In this document: one piece after another, positions 32,380 to 40,601 of the stretch
How the letters are laid out: each line of letters starts with the position of its first letter
Numbering within the stretch: position 1 is the stretch's first letter
Origin: Akkermansiaceae bacterium
GTDB lineage: Bacteria > Verrucomicrobiota > Verrucomicrobiia > Verrucomicrobiales > Akkermansiaceae
DNA length: 40,601 bases
NCBI GenBank assembly: GCA_903837825.1
Contig: CAILVZ010000288.1
Span: forward strand, 1-40,601
Direction of reading: 5' to 3'
Made by a program: the position numbers and the translations under genes
Notes under the pieces: generated by a model
What the model was told of the DNA's origin: nothing
The model's database searches: none
What the model saw: only the letters and a program-made list of their open reading frames with translations

Positions 32380-33576
32380 ATGGCATGGAGGATAGAAGAT
32401 GCGGTCGCCCACGGAGAAATCGACAATACCGTCGAGGGGCAAACGTCGGGTCGTATCTGGCTGGCGGGTCGTGATGAGCCTTTGATCCTGTCGCTGAATG
32501 GCGACTGCTGGCGAGATCTTGCCGGCACGAGGTTGCAGTTTGAAAATCCAGACCCGAAGCCGTTGCGGGGATTGGACTCTCTGGATATGGATCAGGCGGG
32601 CATCGTGGGAGACATGACGGCATCGCGAAAGAGTCGCGTGCCGACCGTGGGCGAAGAGGAATTGAATGAACTCTATCAGCAGCGACTGGAGATCCCATTC
32701 GAATGGCGGAACACGCTCTATCTTGAGTGGTTCAGTGAGATCAATGGTCGTGTGGTCATTGAGACTGCGGGCTTTCAGCTCGCGATTTCTCCGCACGAGT
32801 GGGAGATGGATGCGGACGCGGAAGAGGCACAAAAACTCGCCAATTTGCATGCGATGCGCGATTTCATGGCTCAGGTGATTCGTCGGCGTGATTCCGATGG
32901 GCCCGAACCCGATTCGGCTGAGGAGCTCGATGAATTTGCTTGGGAAGAGCGGCTTAAAGAGTCGGATCGTTTGACTGACGCCTACCAAGAGGTGCTGGAG
33001 AAATACATGGAAGACGCCGATAGCGAGCAGAAAGAGGCATTCGTGATGGGTTGGGATGGTCTGTTAGATGCATTAGCGGAGCGTGACGAGGCAGAAGACG
33101 AGGAGTTTCCTGATCAAAGTGCGGGGTATGATCCGGCGGTTGATGGGTTCCTTCCGTTTACTGATGAGGAAAGTGAGGACGATTTCAATGAGCTTGCCGA
33201 AGAATCTTCTGCCAAAGGAGAAGATCACCCGCTGCAAGCCAAGGCCCAGTCGTTGGCGATGTTTGCGATGGACGTGATCAAGCGCGACGAAGGCCCAGGC
33301 ACGCCATCCTATCAACTCGTTACCAATCTGCTTCAAGTGAGTGGTAAACTTGCGGGAGTGTTATTTGGGAATGATAGCGACTACGAGCCGGAAACAGGAT
33401 TTGTGCTTGCTGTCCTCAAGCGATGCCTCAACTGGCTCAATGAAGCTGTTCGTGCCTGCCAGCAGTTGATGGAAACCACTCAGGATCCCAATTTGGTGGC
33501 ATCGTTGGAAGAAATTCGCCTGACTGCGTTTGAAATTCGTGATAGCATCATTGAGCTGCGCCGTGAACTGAAGTGA
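32380..33576 (+). CDS. acidic cytoplasmic protein of unknown function
   Basis: A 398-residue protein that I do not recognise. It has no signal peptide and no membrane segment. The first 150 residues are mixed alpha/beta (MAWRIEDAVAHGEIDNTVEGQTSGRIWL and NTLYLEWFSEINGRVVIETAGF). The middle is very acidic (DAEEAQ to DEAEDEEFPDQSAGYD and DEESEDDFNELAEESS). The last 130 residues are helical (SLAMFAMDVIKRDEGPGTPSYQLVTN to FEIRDSIIELRRELK). ATG at 32380 is used; TTG at 32362 is an alternative. It is first of a plus-strand set with a Spy-like protein and an ABC transporter, 39 bp before the next gene. The 217 bp upstream, divergent from the giant fusion gene, contain nothing I can name. Confidence 0.7.
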   Translation: MAWRIEDAVAHGEIDNTVEGQTSGRIWLAGRDEPLILSLNGDCWRDLAGTRLQFENPDPKPLRGLDSLDMDQAGIVGDMTASRKSRVPTVGEEELNELYQQRLEIPFEWRNTLYLEWFSEINGRVVIETAGFQLAISPHEWEMDADAEEAQKLANLHAMRDFMAQVIRRRDSDGPEPDSAEELDEFAWEERLKESDRLTDAYQEVLEKYMEDADSEQKEAFVMGWDGLLDALAERDEAEDEEFPDQSAGYDPAVDGFLPFTDEESEDDFNELAEESSAKGEDHPLQAKAQSLAMFAMDVIKRDEGPGTPSYQLVTNLLQVSGKLAGVLFGNDSDYEPETGFVLAVLKRCLNWLNEAVRACQQLMETTQDPNLVASLEEIRLTAFEIRDSIIELRRELK

Positions 33577-33615
33577 TTTTATGCATTGCTTCCCAATATA
33601 CCAATTCATCAACCC

Positions 33616-34563
33616 ATGCGATACGCACTAGCACTCAGTTTAGGCATTCTTGTTGGTGGCGTCGGAGCCACGCTTTTCATCCAGAGTATGCCTCCGCCCG
33701 TTGGATCAGCCGAGGAGCGAGCAGGCAAGCTGGAAGCAGAGCTCAAGCATGCAAACAGTCGGTTGGCAGTTTATGAGTTGAAGGATCCGCGTGGACATCA
33801 GGCGCGGAAAACATTGGCAGATGGCGCGCGGTTGATCGCGGAGAATATCCGTGACGGCAAGCCGGTGAGTCCGGATGACCTATTTCGTGCTACCCAGCCA
33901 CTCATCCGCGACTTTTCCCCATTGTTGGATCGTATCCGTGTGAAGGAACTGCAGCGACAAACCGATACGAAGGTCGGTGAGTTGACTCGCAAGTATTCAC
34001 TCAATCCAGCCCAGCAAGAGGCATTGACGAAATGGCTTAACCAAAATGCAGAAGATGCTGCGAAGCGATACACCAACCTGCTTACTCAAGAGGGTACGAG
34101 AGTCGATGATATCGGAAAAGCTTCTGCCGAGTTTCGTGCCGACGATGGCTTGGCTACTTTCATGGAGCGTACGCTCACCGGTGATAAATTGAAAGAGTTT
34201 CAATCAGATCATATGTTAGAAAAAGTGTCAAAAGTCCAGGAAGAGGCGGATATGAAAGTCACGAGGTTAGATTCAATCGTTCATCTTGATGACAGTCAGC
34301 GTGGCGCAGCCTTTGCGGTCATGGCCCGTGGAGCGCGAGACTTTGATCCGGCGATGCAATTTGAGGGACTTGGGGTCGAACGAGGTGGTCTTGCCACTGG
34401 TCAGTCTCGGCAAGATGCCATTCTGGCCATGCTAAAACCGGAGCAACAGAAGGCCTATCAAGCGGAGCAGGAAAAACGACGGGCGACCGCTCAGCGCGAG
34501 ATGGAGTCGATCGGTCTTACCCTGCCAGCCGATTGGCATGCATCGGATCCTCTAGATTTCTAA
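33616..34563 (+). CDS. membrane-anchored helical protein, Spy/CpxP-like
   Basis: A 315-residue protein with one N-terminal membrane segment (MRYALALSLGILVGGVGATLFI) and an otherwise helical, charged body. Three places have the LTxxQ-like spacing of Spy/CpxP chaperones: LNPAQQEALTKWL, LDDSQRGAAFAVM and LKPEQQKAYQAEQEKRR. A first coiled-coil stretch (EERAGKLEAELKHANSRLAVYEL) follows the anchor. It may sense or buffer envelope stress in the periplasm; that is inference from spacing, not clear homology. ATG at 33616 is used because the longer frame lacks a sensible N-terminus. Five bases separate it from the ABC ATPase gene. Confidence 0.65.
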   Translation: MRYALALSLGILVGGVGATLFIQSMPPPVGSAEERAGKLEAELKHANSRLAVYELKDPRGHQARKTLADGARLIAENIRDGKPVSPDDLFRATQPLIRDFSPLLDRIRVKELQRQTDTKVGELTRKYSLNPAQQEALTKWLNQNAEDAAKRYTNLLTQEGTRVDDIGKASAEFRADDGLATFMERTLTGDKLKEFQSDHMLEKVSKVQEEADMKVTRLDSIVHLDDSQRGAAFAVMARGARDFDPAMQFEGLGVERGGLATGQSRQDAILAMLKPEQQKAYQAEQEKRRATAQREMESIGLTLPADWHASDPLDF

Positions 34564-34568
34564 CTCAA

Positions 34569-35519
34569 ATGGAAAACTCCGCTGCAATCGATATCCGCTA
34601 CCTGCGGGTGGACTATGGGAATTACGTTGCCGTGGACGACCTGACCTTATCTGTTCCTGCGGGAGAGGTCTTTGGGTTGGTGGGGCCAAATGGCGCAGGG
34701 AAGACCAGCACGTTTCGAGTGCTAGCCACGCTGATGGAGCCGACCTATGGTGAGGTGATGCTTTGTGGCGTTGATGTGTTAGAGCATATTGAATCGGCAA
34801 GGCGCCTTGTAGGTTACATGCCTGACTTGGCTCCAGTTCCTTCAGACTTAAAAGTGTGGGAGTTTCTTGAATTTCACGCAGCAGCTTATGGGCTTGGAAC
34901 CCGAGGGCAGCGCCGCGATCGTGTGGCGGAGTGTCTGGAAGAGGTCGGACTAACAGGTCAGCGTGAGAGCTGGTGCCGAGAGATTTCCCGAGGCCAAACC
35001 CAGCGGGTTGTATTGGCCAAGACACTGCTTCATCGCCCAAAGGTTTTGATACTCGATGAGCCTGCAAGTGGGCTTGATCCACTGGCGCGACGAGATTTGC
35101 GACAGGCACTCAGAAAGTTGGCGGCAACTGGGGCAACGGTTTTTGTGAGTTCTCACATCCTAGGGGAGCTTGCCGAGATGTGCTCGTCGCTATGCGTGAT
35201 GAATCGCGGAAAGCTGCTTGCTTCTGGTTCTGCGGATGATGTTAGAGCACAGCTTGGCAGAAATGAAAGAACCATCACCGTACGGATGCTGGCGCGTCAT
35301 GAAGAGGTCGCCTCATGGCTGGGGGAGCAAGGCTCGGTTCATGATCTGCGAATTTCTGGGCAGGAGTTGATATTTGGATTTGAGGGAACCGCTGATGGTC
35401 AGGCAGATTTGTTGGAAGGCATGATCCAAATGGGATTCCGGATGAGTGCCTTTGAGGAAAAGCATTCCTCGTTTGAGGATATTCTCGTTCAAGTTGCAGA
35501 AACTAACCGAATTTTATGA
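34569..35519 (+). CDS. ABC transporter ATP-binding protein
   Basis: A 316-residue ATPase of the ABC-2 exporter type. Walker A is GPNGAGKTS (39-47), Walker B LILDEPASGLDP starts at 160, and the switch His is in FVSSHILGEL. The signature motif reads ISRGQTQR (139-146) where most have LSGGQ; the second Gly is retained and the first is Arg. The ADVANCED C-terminal extension (about 220-316) is typical of ATPases paired with Gld/DrrA-like permeases. ATG at 34569 is used. Its end overlaps the permease start by four bases. Transported substrate is unknown. Confidence 0.92.
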   Translation: MENSAAIDIRYLRVDYGNYVAVDDLTLSVPAGEVFGLVGPNGAGKTSTFRVLATLMEPTYGEVMLCGVDVLEHIESARRLVGYMPDLAPVPSDLKVWEFLEFHAAAYGLGTRGQRRDRVAECLEEVGLTGQRESWCREISRGQTQRVVLAKTLLHRPKVLILDEPASGLDPLARRDLRQALRKLAATGATVFVSSHILGELAEMCSSLCVMNRGKLLASGSADDVRAQLGRNERTITVRMLARHEEVASWLGEQGSVHDLRISGQELIFGFEGTADGQADLLEGMIQMGFRMSAFEEKHSSFEDILVQVAETNRIL

Positions 35520-37198
35520 GTATCGTTCATGTCAAATTTTCAGGGACTACACCATTGAATCCCAGTGGTTGGATGATTTGGCAGAATGCGATTTTTAGGC
35601 GGTATTGCCAGTCGCGCTTGCGGCCGAAAGGGTTGGGAATTGCATTGCTCATCACCGTTCTGATTGCGGGATTTCTGTTTTTTATCTCGCGCACGATCGG
35701 GTTAGATCGGACTCACCTGAGCCCGAGGGATGCCGAACGCGGCGTGTTGATCCCACTCCTTGTTTTTCAGGCGTTGATCTTGTTTGTTTTGGGTACTGCG
35801 CAGGTTTCGGGTGGCATGACGGCCGAAGCGGATGAAGGCGTGATCGACTATCAGCGCTTGCTCCCGATGAGTCCGCTTCAAAAAGTGCTTGGCTATTTGT
35901 TTGGTTTGCCGGTTCGAGAATATGTCATGTTCGTATCAACCTTGCCATTCACCGCTTGGGGGCTTTGGAAGGGAGAGGTTGCATTAGGTGTTTGGCTACC
36001 GCTTTATGCGATCTTCATCACCACGACATGGACTTATCACTTCACTGGATTACTGACGGGGACGGTGGTCCGGAATCGTCGTTGGGCATTTCTGGTTTCG
36101 ATCGGATTGGTGTTTGGCCTTTACACGGTGATCCCACAGATGGCGCGCTTTGGGTTGGTCTTTTTTAAGTATCTTACCATCACTCCCGTTTTTTCCGAGA
36201 GCATGCCAGGATTGTTGCCTCGGACGGCTGCGGCCATCGTCGCGACAGGTCAAAAGCTTGCCCCGGAGGTGCGGTTCTTCGGTCTGAACCTTCCAGAGGC
36301 AGTTTTCACGGTTTTTTGTCAGGGTGGAGTGATTCTAACGTTCGCCGCGATGCTTTGCCGCAGATGGCGGCGCAATGAATCACTCTTGCTTGGCAAGTTG
36401 TGGGCAGTTGGGTTTTTTGTGTGGATTCAACTTCTTCTGTTAGGAAATGCGTTGCCGCTGATCGAACCTGGCAATTTGTTTCCCTCGCGAGAAGTTGCTC
36501 GGAGGTTTCTCGTAGGCAGTGATTGGGCGCCTAAAGCAACTGAGGCGGTTGGCATGTCTGGCCTCTACGGGGTCGTTACCTTATTGATTTTGTACGCGAT
36601 CATTCGAGTCATTACACCATCCATTGACACGCAGGTTCGTGGGTGGCGGCGGGTGCGCAAGCAGAATCGTGTATCGTTGCCGCTCTTCGCGGATGCATCG
36701 AGTTCAATCGGGTGGGCAGCGGTGATGGCGTTGACTGGGGCGGTTGGGTGGTTTGTGTTCACGCATGCGCTGATCGAATCACGCTGGTTTCCGGGGCATT
36801 TCGTTCCATTGCGGGTCTTGGCATTTTTTGTTGCGGTTTTGATGTCGGGCGGGTTGGGATTCCAATCGCTGTTGGAGTCGAAAGGAGGGCGTGCGGTTGG
36901 GCTTGCAACGATTTTCGTTGGGTTGGTCCCGCTGATGTTCGGCGCCATTTTGAGTACTTCCAGCAACCGACTTCTTCCTGCAGCCTCGTGGGTTTCTGGA
37001 ATATCACCCATTAGTTCCCCAGTTTATGCTGCGGCAACTTTGCTTTCGGTGAGCGAGCTTCCTCCGGATTTGGCTCGGGCGGCACCAGTCGCTTTTTACT
37101 TTTGGCTCACGATATCATCTCTAGTGACCACTGGGTTGATCGTGCGGCTCTTCATCGCCCGCAAGCAGATCGCCGTACGCGTGAACCGCGAATCTTGA
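35516..37198 (+). CDS. ABC transporter permease, ABC-2 type
   Basis: A 560-residue integral membrane protein with about twelve hydrophobic segments, for example GIALLITVLIAGFLFFIS, LVFQALILFVLGTAQVSGGM and ITLLILYAIIRVI-like VVTLLILYAIIRVI. The early NAIFRRYCQSRLRPKGLG stretch is the cytoplasmic lead-in. It overlaps the ATPase gene by four bases and must be its partner. Longer than usual for ABC-2 permeases, close to two fused half-permeases in size. Convergent with the OmpA-like gene: 15 bp separate the stops. Cargo unknown. Confidence 0.85.
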   Translation: MSIVHVKFSGTTPLNPSGWMIWQNAIFRRYCQSRLRPKGLGIALLITVLIAGFLFFISRTIGLDRTHLSPRDAERGVLIPLLVFQALILFVLGTAQVSGGMTAEADEGVIDYQRLLPMSPLQKVLGYLFGLPVREYVMFVSTLPFTAWGLWKGEVALGVWLPLYAIFITTTWTYHFTGLLTGTVVRNRRWAFLVSIGLVFGLYTVIPQMARFGLVFFKYLTITPVFSESMPGLLPRTAAAIVATGQKLAPEVRFFGLNLPEAVFTVFCQGGVILTFAAMLCRRWRRNESLLLGKLWAVGFFVWIQLLLLGNALPLIEPGNLFPSREVARRFLVGSDWAPKATEAVGMSGLYGVVTLLILYAIIRVITPSIDTQVRGWRRVRKQNRVSLPLFADASSSIGWAAVMALTGAVGWFVFTHALIESRWFPGHFVPLRVLAFFVAVLMSGGLGFQSLLESKGGRAVGLATIFVGLVPLMFGAILSTSSNRLLPAASWVSGISPISSPVYAAATLLSVSELPPDLARAAPVAFYFWLTISSLVTTGLIVRLFIARKQIAVRVNRES

Positions 37199-37213
37199 CG
37201 ATGTTCAAGCGTG

Positions 37214-38527
37214 TTAGAAATCCAAGTAGATCTCGGTTCGACGGTTGGCACGGCGTCCTTCAGGGTTGTCCTTACCATTTTCCATCACGTTGGGTCGGCG
37301 TGGTTGACTGTCGCCTTTTGCCACCGTGACGATCTGACCTTGGTTGACGCCGAATGTTGTTAGGAAATCACGGACGACTGAGGCGCGGCGTCCTGAAAGG
37401 CTGTTATTGTAATCCCTGGTACCCATGGCATCCGTGTGGCCGCTGAGGGTGATCTTCTTGCCGGGATCGGAGAGTAGGATACGGGCGACGATTTCAAGTT
37501 GTCGGCGGGTTCGTGGGTTCATTTGATCTTGATCAAATTCAAAATAGATGGCGAGTGTATCTCCTCCAGCTGGATTTCTAACCAGTGGCGTGAAGTAGGA
37601 ATCGCCTCCTGCGATTCGCTGCGTGTAATCCGCCAAGAGTTGATCGAGATTGATTTCGGAGATAATCCAGTTCGAGCTATTTTCTGGGTGATGCAGGGTC
37701 ATCGAAAACTGGGCATCTTCAGTGGCATCGGACGATTGAACATAGGCAAGGTAGCCCGCGGCGTCGGCACGTTGGAAAATCGCACGCAGGGGTTTGGATT
37801 TGCGGAGTCGGTAGTTGCCTTCTTCAAATAAGATGCAAAGTGCTGCGAGCTTCGCATCTGAAATGGCGGTTGGATCCGTAAATCGGAGTGCGGACTTGCA
37901 GTCTTGCTTAAGAAGCGCTTGGAGAAAAGCGTCCGCAGTGCCAAGCGAATCTAACGAGAACGGCATTGGCGTGCCGGCTCCCTGAGCGTTTGGCAGCGTG
38001 ATGTTTTCGATCATCCACTTCCCATTCATCCGGCGCAGGTCGAGAACAATCTGGTCATTCTCGGGCTGTCGGCCATCAAGCGCCAAAGCCCACCGCGAGT
38101 GGTTGTTCATTTCGAGCTCTCCGACTTCGCGAATCGGATCGATCGGACGGAGTTGAAGGTGGCTTGTGCAGAGTTCTTTCAGGCGGGTGAGTGTTGCAAC
38201 ATCGATTGAATTTTTGCTGATCAATGATGAGAGTCCGTCAATGTCACCGGATTGAAGTGCCTTTGCGAATTGGGCAACCAGGGCCGCTGGGTCTTTTGAG
38301 TTAGGTATGATTGAAGGTTTGTTCAAAGGCTTACCCACCTCCTCCGTGGCTTTGGTTTGCAAGCCATCCGCCCGGGGCTTTGATGTTGCGGATTCAGCGG
38401 TCGTGTCTTTTTCGGTTAGAAACTGGTTTGCGCTGCGTACGAGGCGAGGGCTCCAGAAAATCACCGCGGCCAATGAGATCAATGCGGCGAGGCCTAGGAA
38501 AACATAGGGGACTTTCGAGCGGATCAT
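37214..38527 (-). CDS. OmpA C-terminal-domain protein, membrane-anchored
   Basis: A 437-residue protein. One N-terminal hydrophobic segment (VPYVFLGLAALISLAAVIFW) anchors it; a linker of Ser/Thr/Lys follows. The middle (about 75-310) has two diverged alpha/beta units. The C-terminal 110 residues are an OmpA-type peptidoglycan-binding domain: LAIYFEFDQDQMNP, ITLSGHTDAMGTRDYNNSLSGRRASVV and EGRRANRRTEIYL, with the diaminopimelate-contacting Asp in HTD and Arg in SGRR. ATG at 38527 is chosen; the frame upstream overlaps the protease gene without homology. It follows the HtrA-like gene by 20 bp on the same strand, so the two are likely one unit that watches the cell wall. Confidence 0.87.
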   Translation of the reverse strand: MIRSKVPYVFLGLAALISLAAVIFWSPRLVRSANQFLTEKDTTAESATSKPRADGLQTKATEEVGKPLNKPSIIPNSKDPAALVAQFAKALQSGDIDGLSSLISKNSIDVATLTRLKELCTSHLQLRPIDPIREVGELEMNNHSRWALALDGRQPENDQIVLDLRRMNGKWMIENITLPNAQGAGTPMPFSLDSLGTADAFLQALLKQDCKSALRFTDPTAISDAKLAALCILFEEGNYRLRKSKPLRAIFQRADAAGYLAYVQSSDATEDAQFSMTLHHPENSSNWIISEINLDQLLADYTQRIAGGDSYFTPLVRNPAGGDTLAIYFEFDQDQMNPRTRRQLEIVARILLSDPGKKITLSGHTDAMGTRDYNNSLSGRRASVVRDFLTTFGVNQGQIVTVAKGDSQPRRPNVMENGKDNPEGRRANRRTEIYLDF

Positions 38528-38546
38528 GAGGCGTATTGAATCGACG

Positions 38547-40064
38547 TTATTCCGGTTGTGGGAGGGCCGGCAGGGTGACGCGAAGCACTTGGCCATCACG
38601 GATGAGGTGCAGGACAGTGTCTTCGACCGCGGCGGAAGTGGCAAGCTCGCTTAGAAATTCGCTGGCGCTGTTGACGCGTGAGTTGTTCACCGCGATGATA
38701 AGATCTCCTGGTTCCACTTGGCCAGTTGCGAGGCCAGCGGGTGATACGTCTGTCACGATCACGCCCCTGTAGCCGCGCATCCGCTCAGCGACCGACGCAT
38801 CTCGGACCTTGATGCCCATCGCCTTGAGGATCTCATCTCGGTTGGCCTCGTTGGTTTGACTCCCTGACTTGGTTTTCGGTGGTGTCGTCGCTGTGGCTGC
38901 GCCACTCTCGGCGATCGTAGCCTTCACAGTCATGGATTGGCCCTTTCGCCAAATTTCGAGATCGATGACCTCGCCGACTTTGGCCCGTTGGATCAGGGAG
39001 AAGAGCTGGGTCGCAGAGCGGATTTTTTCATGATTCAGGGACTGCACCACGTCCAAGGCTTCAAGGCCAGCGGTCTGCGCGGGAGATCGTGGTGAAACGC
39101 CGATGACGGCTGCGCCAAATTCTTCCTCATAACCGAGTGCGTTGCGCACTGCTGGGTCGAGGTCGCGCATTTGTAGCCCAAGGAATCCACGGACAGGCCG
39201 TCCACGCTCAAGGATTTCGAGCAGGGCGTCCTTCACGTCATTTGATGGGATCGAGAAGCCGACCCCTTGAAACCCTGGGTTTTGTTTATCGGGTGAGAAA
39301 ATCGCCACATTTATTCCGATGATCTCACCTCGGAGATTCACCAGTGGGCCGCCTGAATTCCCTGGGTTGATTGCGGCGTCGGTTTGGAAGAGATCCCTTT
39401 GGCTGTCCGAGATCGAACGTTCCTTCGCTGAAATGATTCCTTGGGTTACTGTTTCCCCCAAGCCGAATGGATTGCCAAGTGCCAATACGATTTGACCGAC
39501 TTTCGTTTGCGATGAATCTCCCATCTTAAGTGGGGTAAAAGTTTCATTTGAATCAATCTTCAAGACGGCGATATCTAACAAAGAATCTTCGCCGATGAGT
39601 TTAGCAGAATAGGTTTTGCCACCATGGAGGGTGACTTGAATTTTTTGTTGGCCGGCGATGACGTGGTGGTTCGTCACGACATGTCCTTGGGGCGTGACAA
39701 TCGCCCCTGACCCTTGTCCTTGAGTGGGATAGTCACGAACGCGAATTTGGCCCCAGATGTCCAACAACTGCTCACTGCGGACACCCGCGGTGTCGATGCT
39801 GACGACCGATGGGACGACCGCTTCGGTGAGTTTTGCGTATTCGTCATTTAACCTGGAGAGTAATTCGACGCCGCCGAGGTCGAGAGGCGCCTTTTCAGGG
39901 AGGGTGAAGGATTCTGGTTTAAACTGCTCAGAGTGCTTCAAGGATCCAGGGATCATGCTACGCCAGTCACCTGTGGACCGCCACGTACGTAGCGTGGAAA
40001 TGAGGCCGTAGGTGATGGCAAAAACAGCGAGGAGTGCCAAGATGCGACGGAAAGCAGGATTCAT
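38547..40064 (-). CDS. HtrA/DegP/DegS-family serine endopeptidase
   Basis: A 505-residue protease with one N-terminal membrane anchor (FRRILALLAVFAITYGLI) rather than a cleavable signal, like DegS. The trypsin-like domain has the full triad: His in VTNHHVI (134), Asp in LLDIAVLKID (164) and Ser in NPGNSGGPL (237). Two PDZ domains follow: GRPVRGFLGLQMRDL to GEVIDLEIWRKG, and a second from about 400 with GVIVTDVSPAGLATGQVEPGDLIIAVN. A Thr/Lys-rich linker joins them. It degrades misfolded envelope proteins or cleaves a regulator; which one is not clear. ATG at 40064 is used. It precedes the OmpA-domain gene by 20 bp. Confidence 0.93.
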   Translation of the reverse strand: MNPAFRRILALLAVFAITYGLISTLRTWRSTGDWRSMIPGSLKHSEQFKPESFTLPEKAPLDLGGVELLSRLNDEYAKLTEAVVPSVVSIDTAGVRSEQLLDIWGQIRVRDYPTQGQGSGAIVTPQGHVVTNHHVIAGQQKIQVTLHGGKTYSAKLIGEDSLLDIAVLKIDSNETFTPLKMGDSSQTKVGQIVLALGNPFGLGETVTQGIISAKERSISDSQRDLFQTDAAINPGNSGGPLVNLRGEIIGINVAIFSPDKQNPGFQGVGFSIPSNDVKDALLEILERGRPVRGFLGLQMRDLDPAVRNALGYEEEFGAAVIGVSPRSPAQTAGLEALDVVQSLNHEKIRSATQLFSLIQRAKVGEVIDLEIWRKGQSMTVKATIAESGAATATTPPKTKSGSQTNEANRDEILKAMGIKVRDASVAERMRGYRGVIVTDVSPAGLATGQVEPGDLIIAVNNSRVNSASEFLSELATSAAVEDTVLHLIRDGQVLRVTLPALPQPE

Positions 40065-40222
40065 AAGCGGCTGAGAACTCGTTAACCATGCCTTAAAATC
40101 TGGAAATTCCAAGTGCGGAAACGGTGGGATCGGCGGAAGCCCTCCATCCGAGCGCGACGGGCCCAAGCGAGGAATTTTAGGATGTGGATTCTTCTCCCTT
40201 GGCCAATGCCTCGGATTATGGC

Positions 40223-40601
40223 ATGACCCACTCCATGCGCATCTCCATTTACCTGTTTTGTTTGGCGGTGACGGTCAACGCGGTTCAGGCAGGCAGCCTT
40301 TCGGATGCCGATCGTGAGTCGTTGTTAGACCAACTTGAGAAGATTCGGGAAAGTGCGGATTCCAAAGTGGATGCGCGATTTCGGCTCGCCCTTGCGGCCT
40401 ATCGGAATGCCATGGCCAGCGATGAGGCCGCGTTGGAATTTTATTTAAATTGCACGGAAAAGGTAAACTTTGAGCAGCAAAAGAAGAAGCCCGCTGAGTT
40501 CAGAGATTGGAAACACAAGGAGGCCGACAAACTGTCCGATCCTGGGTTGCGACTTGCGTTGCGGCACCAACTTCGCTGGCTTTTACTGACCATTGAGGCC
40601 G
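40223..40601 (+). CDS. secreted protein of unknown function, 3' truncated by window end
   Basis: An open frame from ATG at 40223 to the window end with no stop, at least 126 residues. It begins with a signal peptide: MRISIYLFCLAVTVNAVQA from a second ATG at 40235, which is the better start. The mature part is charged and helical (LSDADRESLLDQLEKIRESAD, RFRLALAAYRNAMASDEAALEFYLNC). I do not recognise a family. It is divergent from the HtrA-like gene; the 158 bp between them have no motif I can name. Confidence 0.65.
   Translation, partial: MTHSMRISIYLFCLAVTVNAVQAGSLSDADRESLLDQLEKIRESADSKVDARFRLALAAYRNAMASDEAALEFYLNCTEKVNFEQQKKKPAEFRDWKHKEADKLSDPGLRLALRHQLRWLLLTIEA

Overview
The window looks like a stretch of a Verrucomicrobia chromosome (PVC superphylum). 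The pointers are a giant secreted protein with a PVC-type membrane-bound-dehydrogenase propeller and a c-type haem motif, a second membrane protein with a DUF2231-like region and a planctomycete-type cytochrome c motif, secreted EF-hand and fibronectin-III proteins, and a moderately high G+C content. Nearly all gene starts lack a Shine-Dalgarno sequence. I see no rRNA, tRNA, CRISPR array, insertion sequence or phage gene. The left end looks like a contig end: it begins with a C-rich run and a leucine-rich-repeat fragment in opposite orientation to an epimerase that starts abruptly at about 243.

Left part (0.2-14 kb) is mostly housekeeping. It holds a truncated SDR epimerase, pheS-pheT, and a minus-strand ubiA-like/sufE/terC operon. 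A TauE-type exporter and an M50 protease follow, the latter with a 460-bp repeat-bearing intergenic region upstream. A three-gene overlapping set then carries an HTH-like small protein, an FAD oxidoreductase and a YtqB/MnmM-type methyltransferase, which together resemble a split MnmC for tRNA wobble-uridine modification. A strong bidirectional terminator separates this from a minus-strand thioredoxin-like protein and an overlapping cdsA-dxr pair.

Middle part (14-32 kb) is rich in envelope and exported proteins. It has an EF-hand protein with a collagen-like tail, an MlaA domain fused to an alpha/beta hydrolase, a membrane cytochrome c protein with leucine-rich repeats, agmatine deiminase, a fibronectin-III protein and an RbsD-like mutarotase. 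A five-gene, tightly coupled operon (20946-27957) follows: a membrane-anchored coiled-coil protein, a small secreted protein, a squalene-cyclase-like toroid and two tandem paralogous beta-rich exported proteins. It converges on a 1387-residue ThuA/SGNH/dehydrogenase/HEAT/cytochrome c fusion.

Right part (32-40.6 kb) has a four-gene plus-strand set (acidic unknown, membrane-anchored Spy-like unknown, ABC ATPase, ABC permease). A minus-strand HtrA/DegS-like protease and an OmpA-C-domain protein follow, then the start of a secreted protein that runs off the window. The five-gene exported operon, the MlaA-hydrolase fusion, the split-MnmC cassette and the giant fusion are the items most worth following up.
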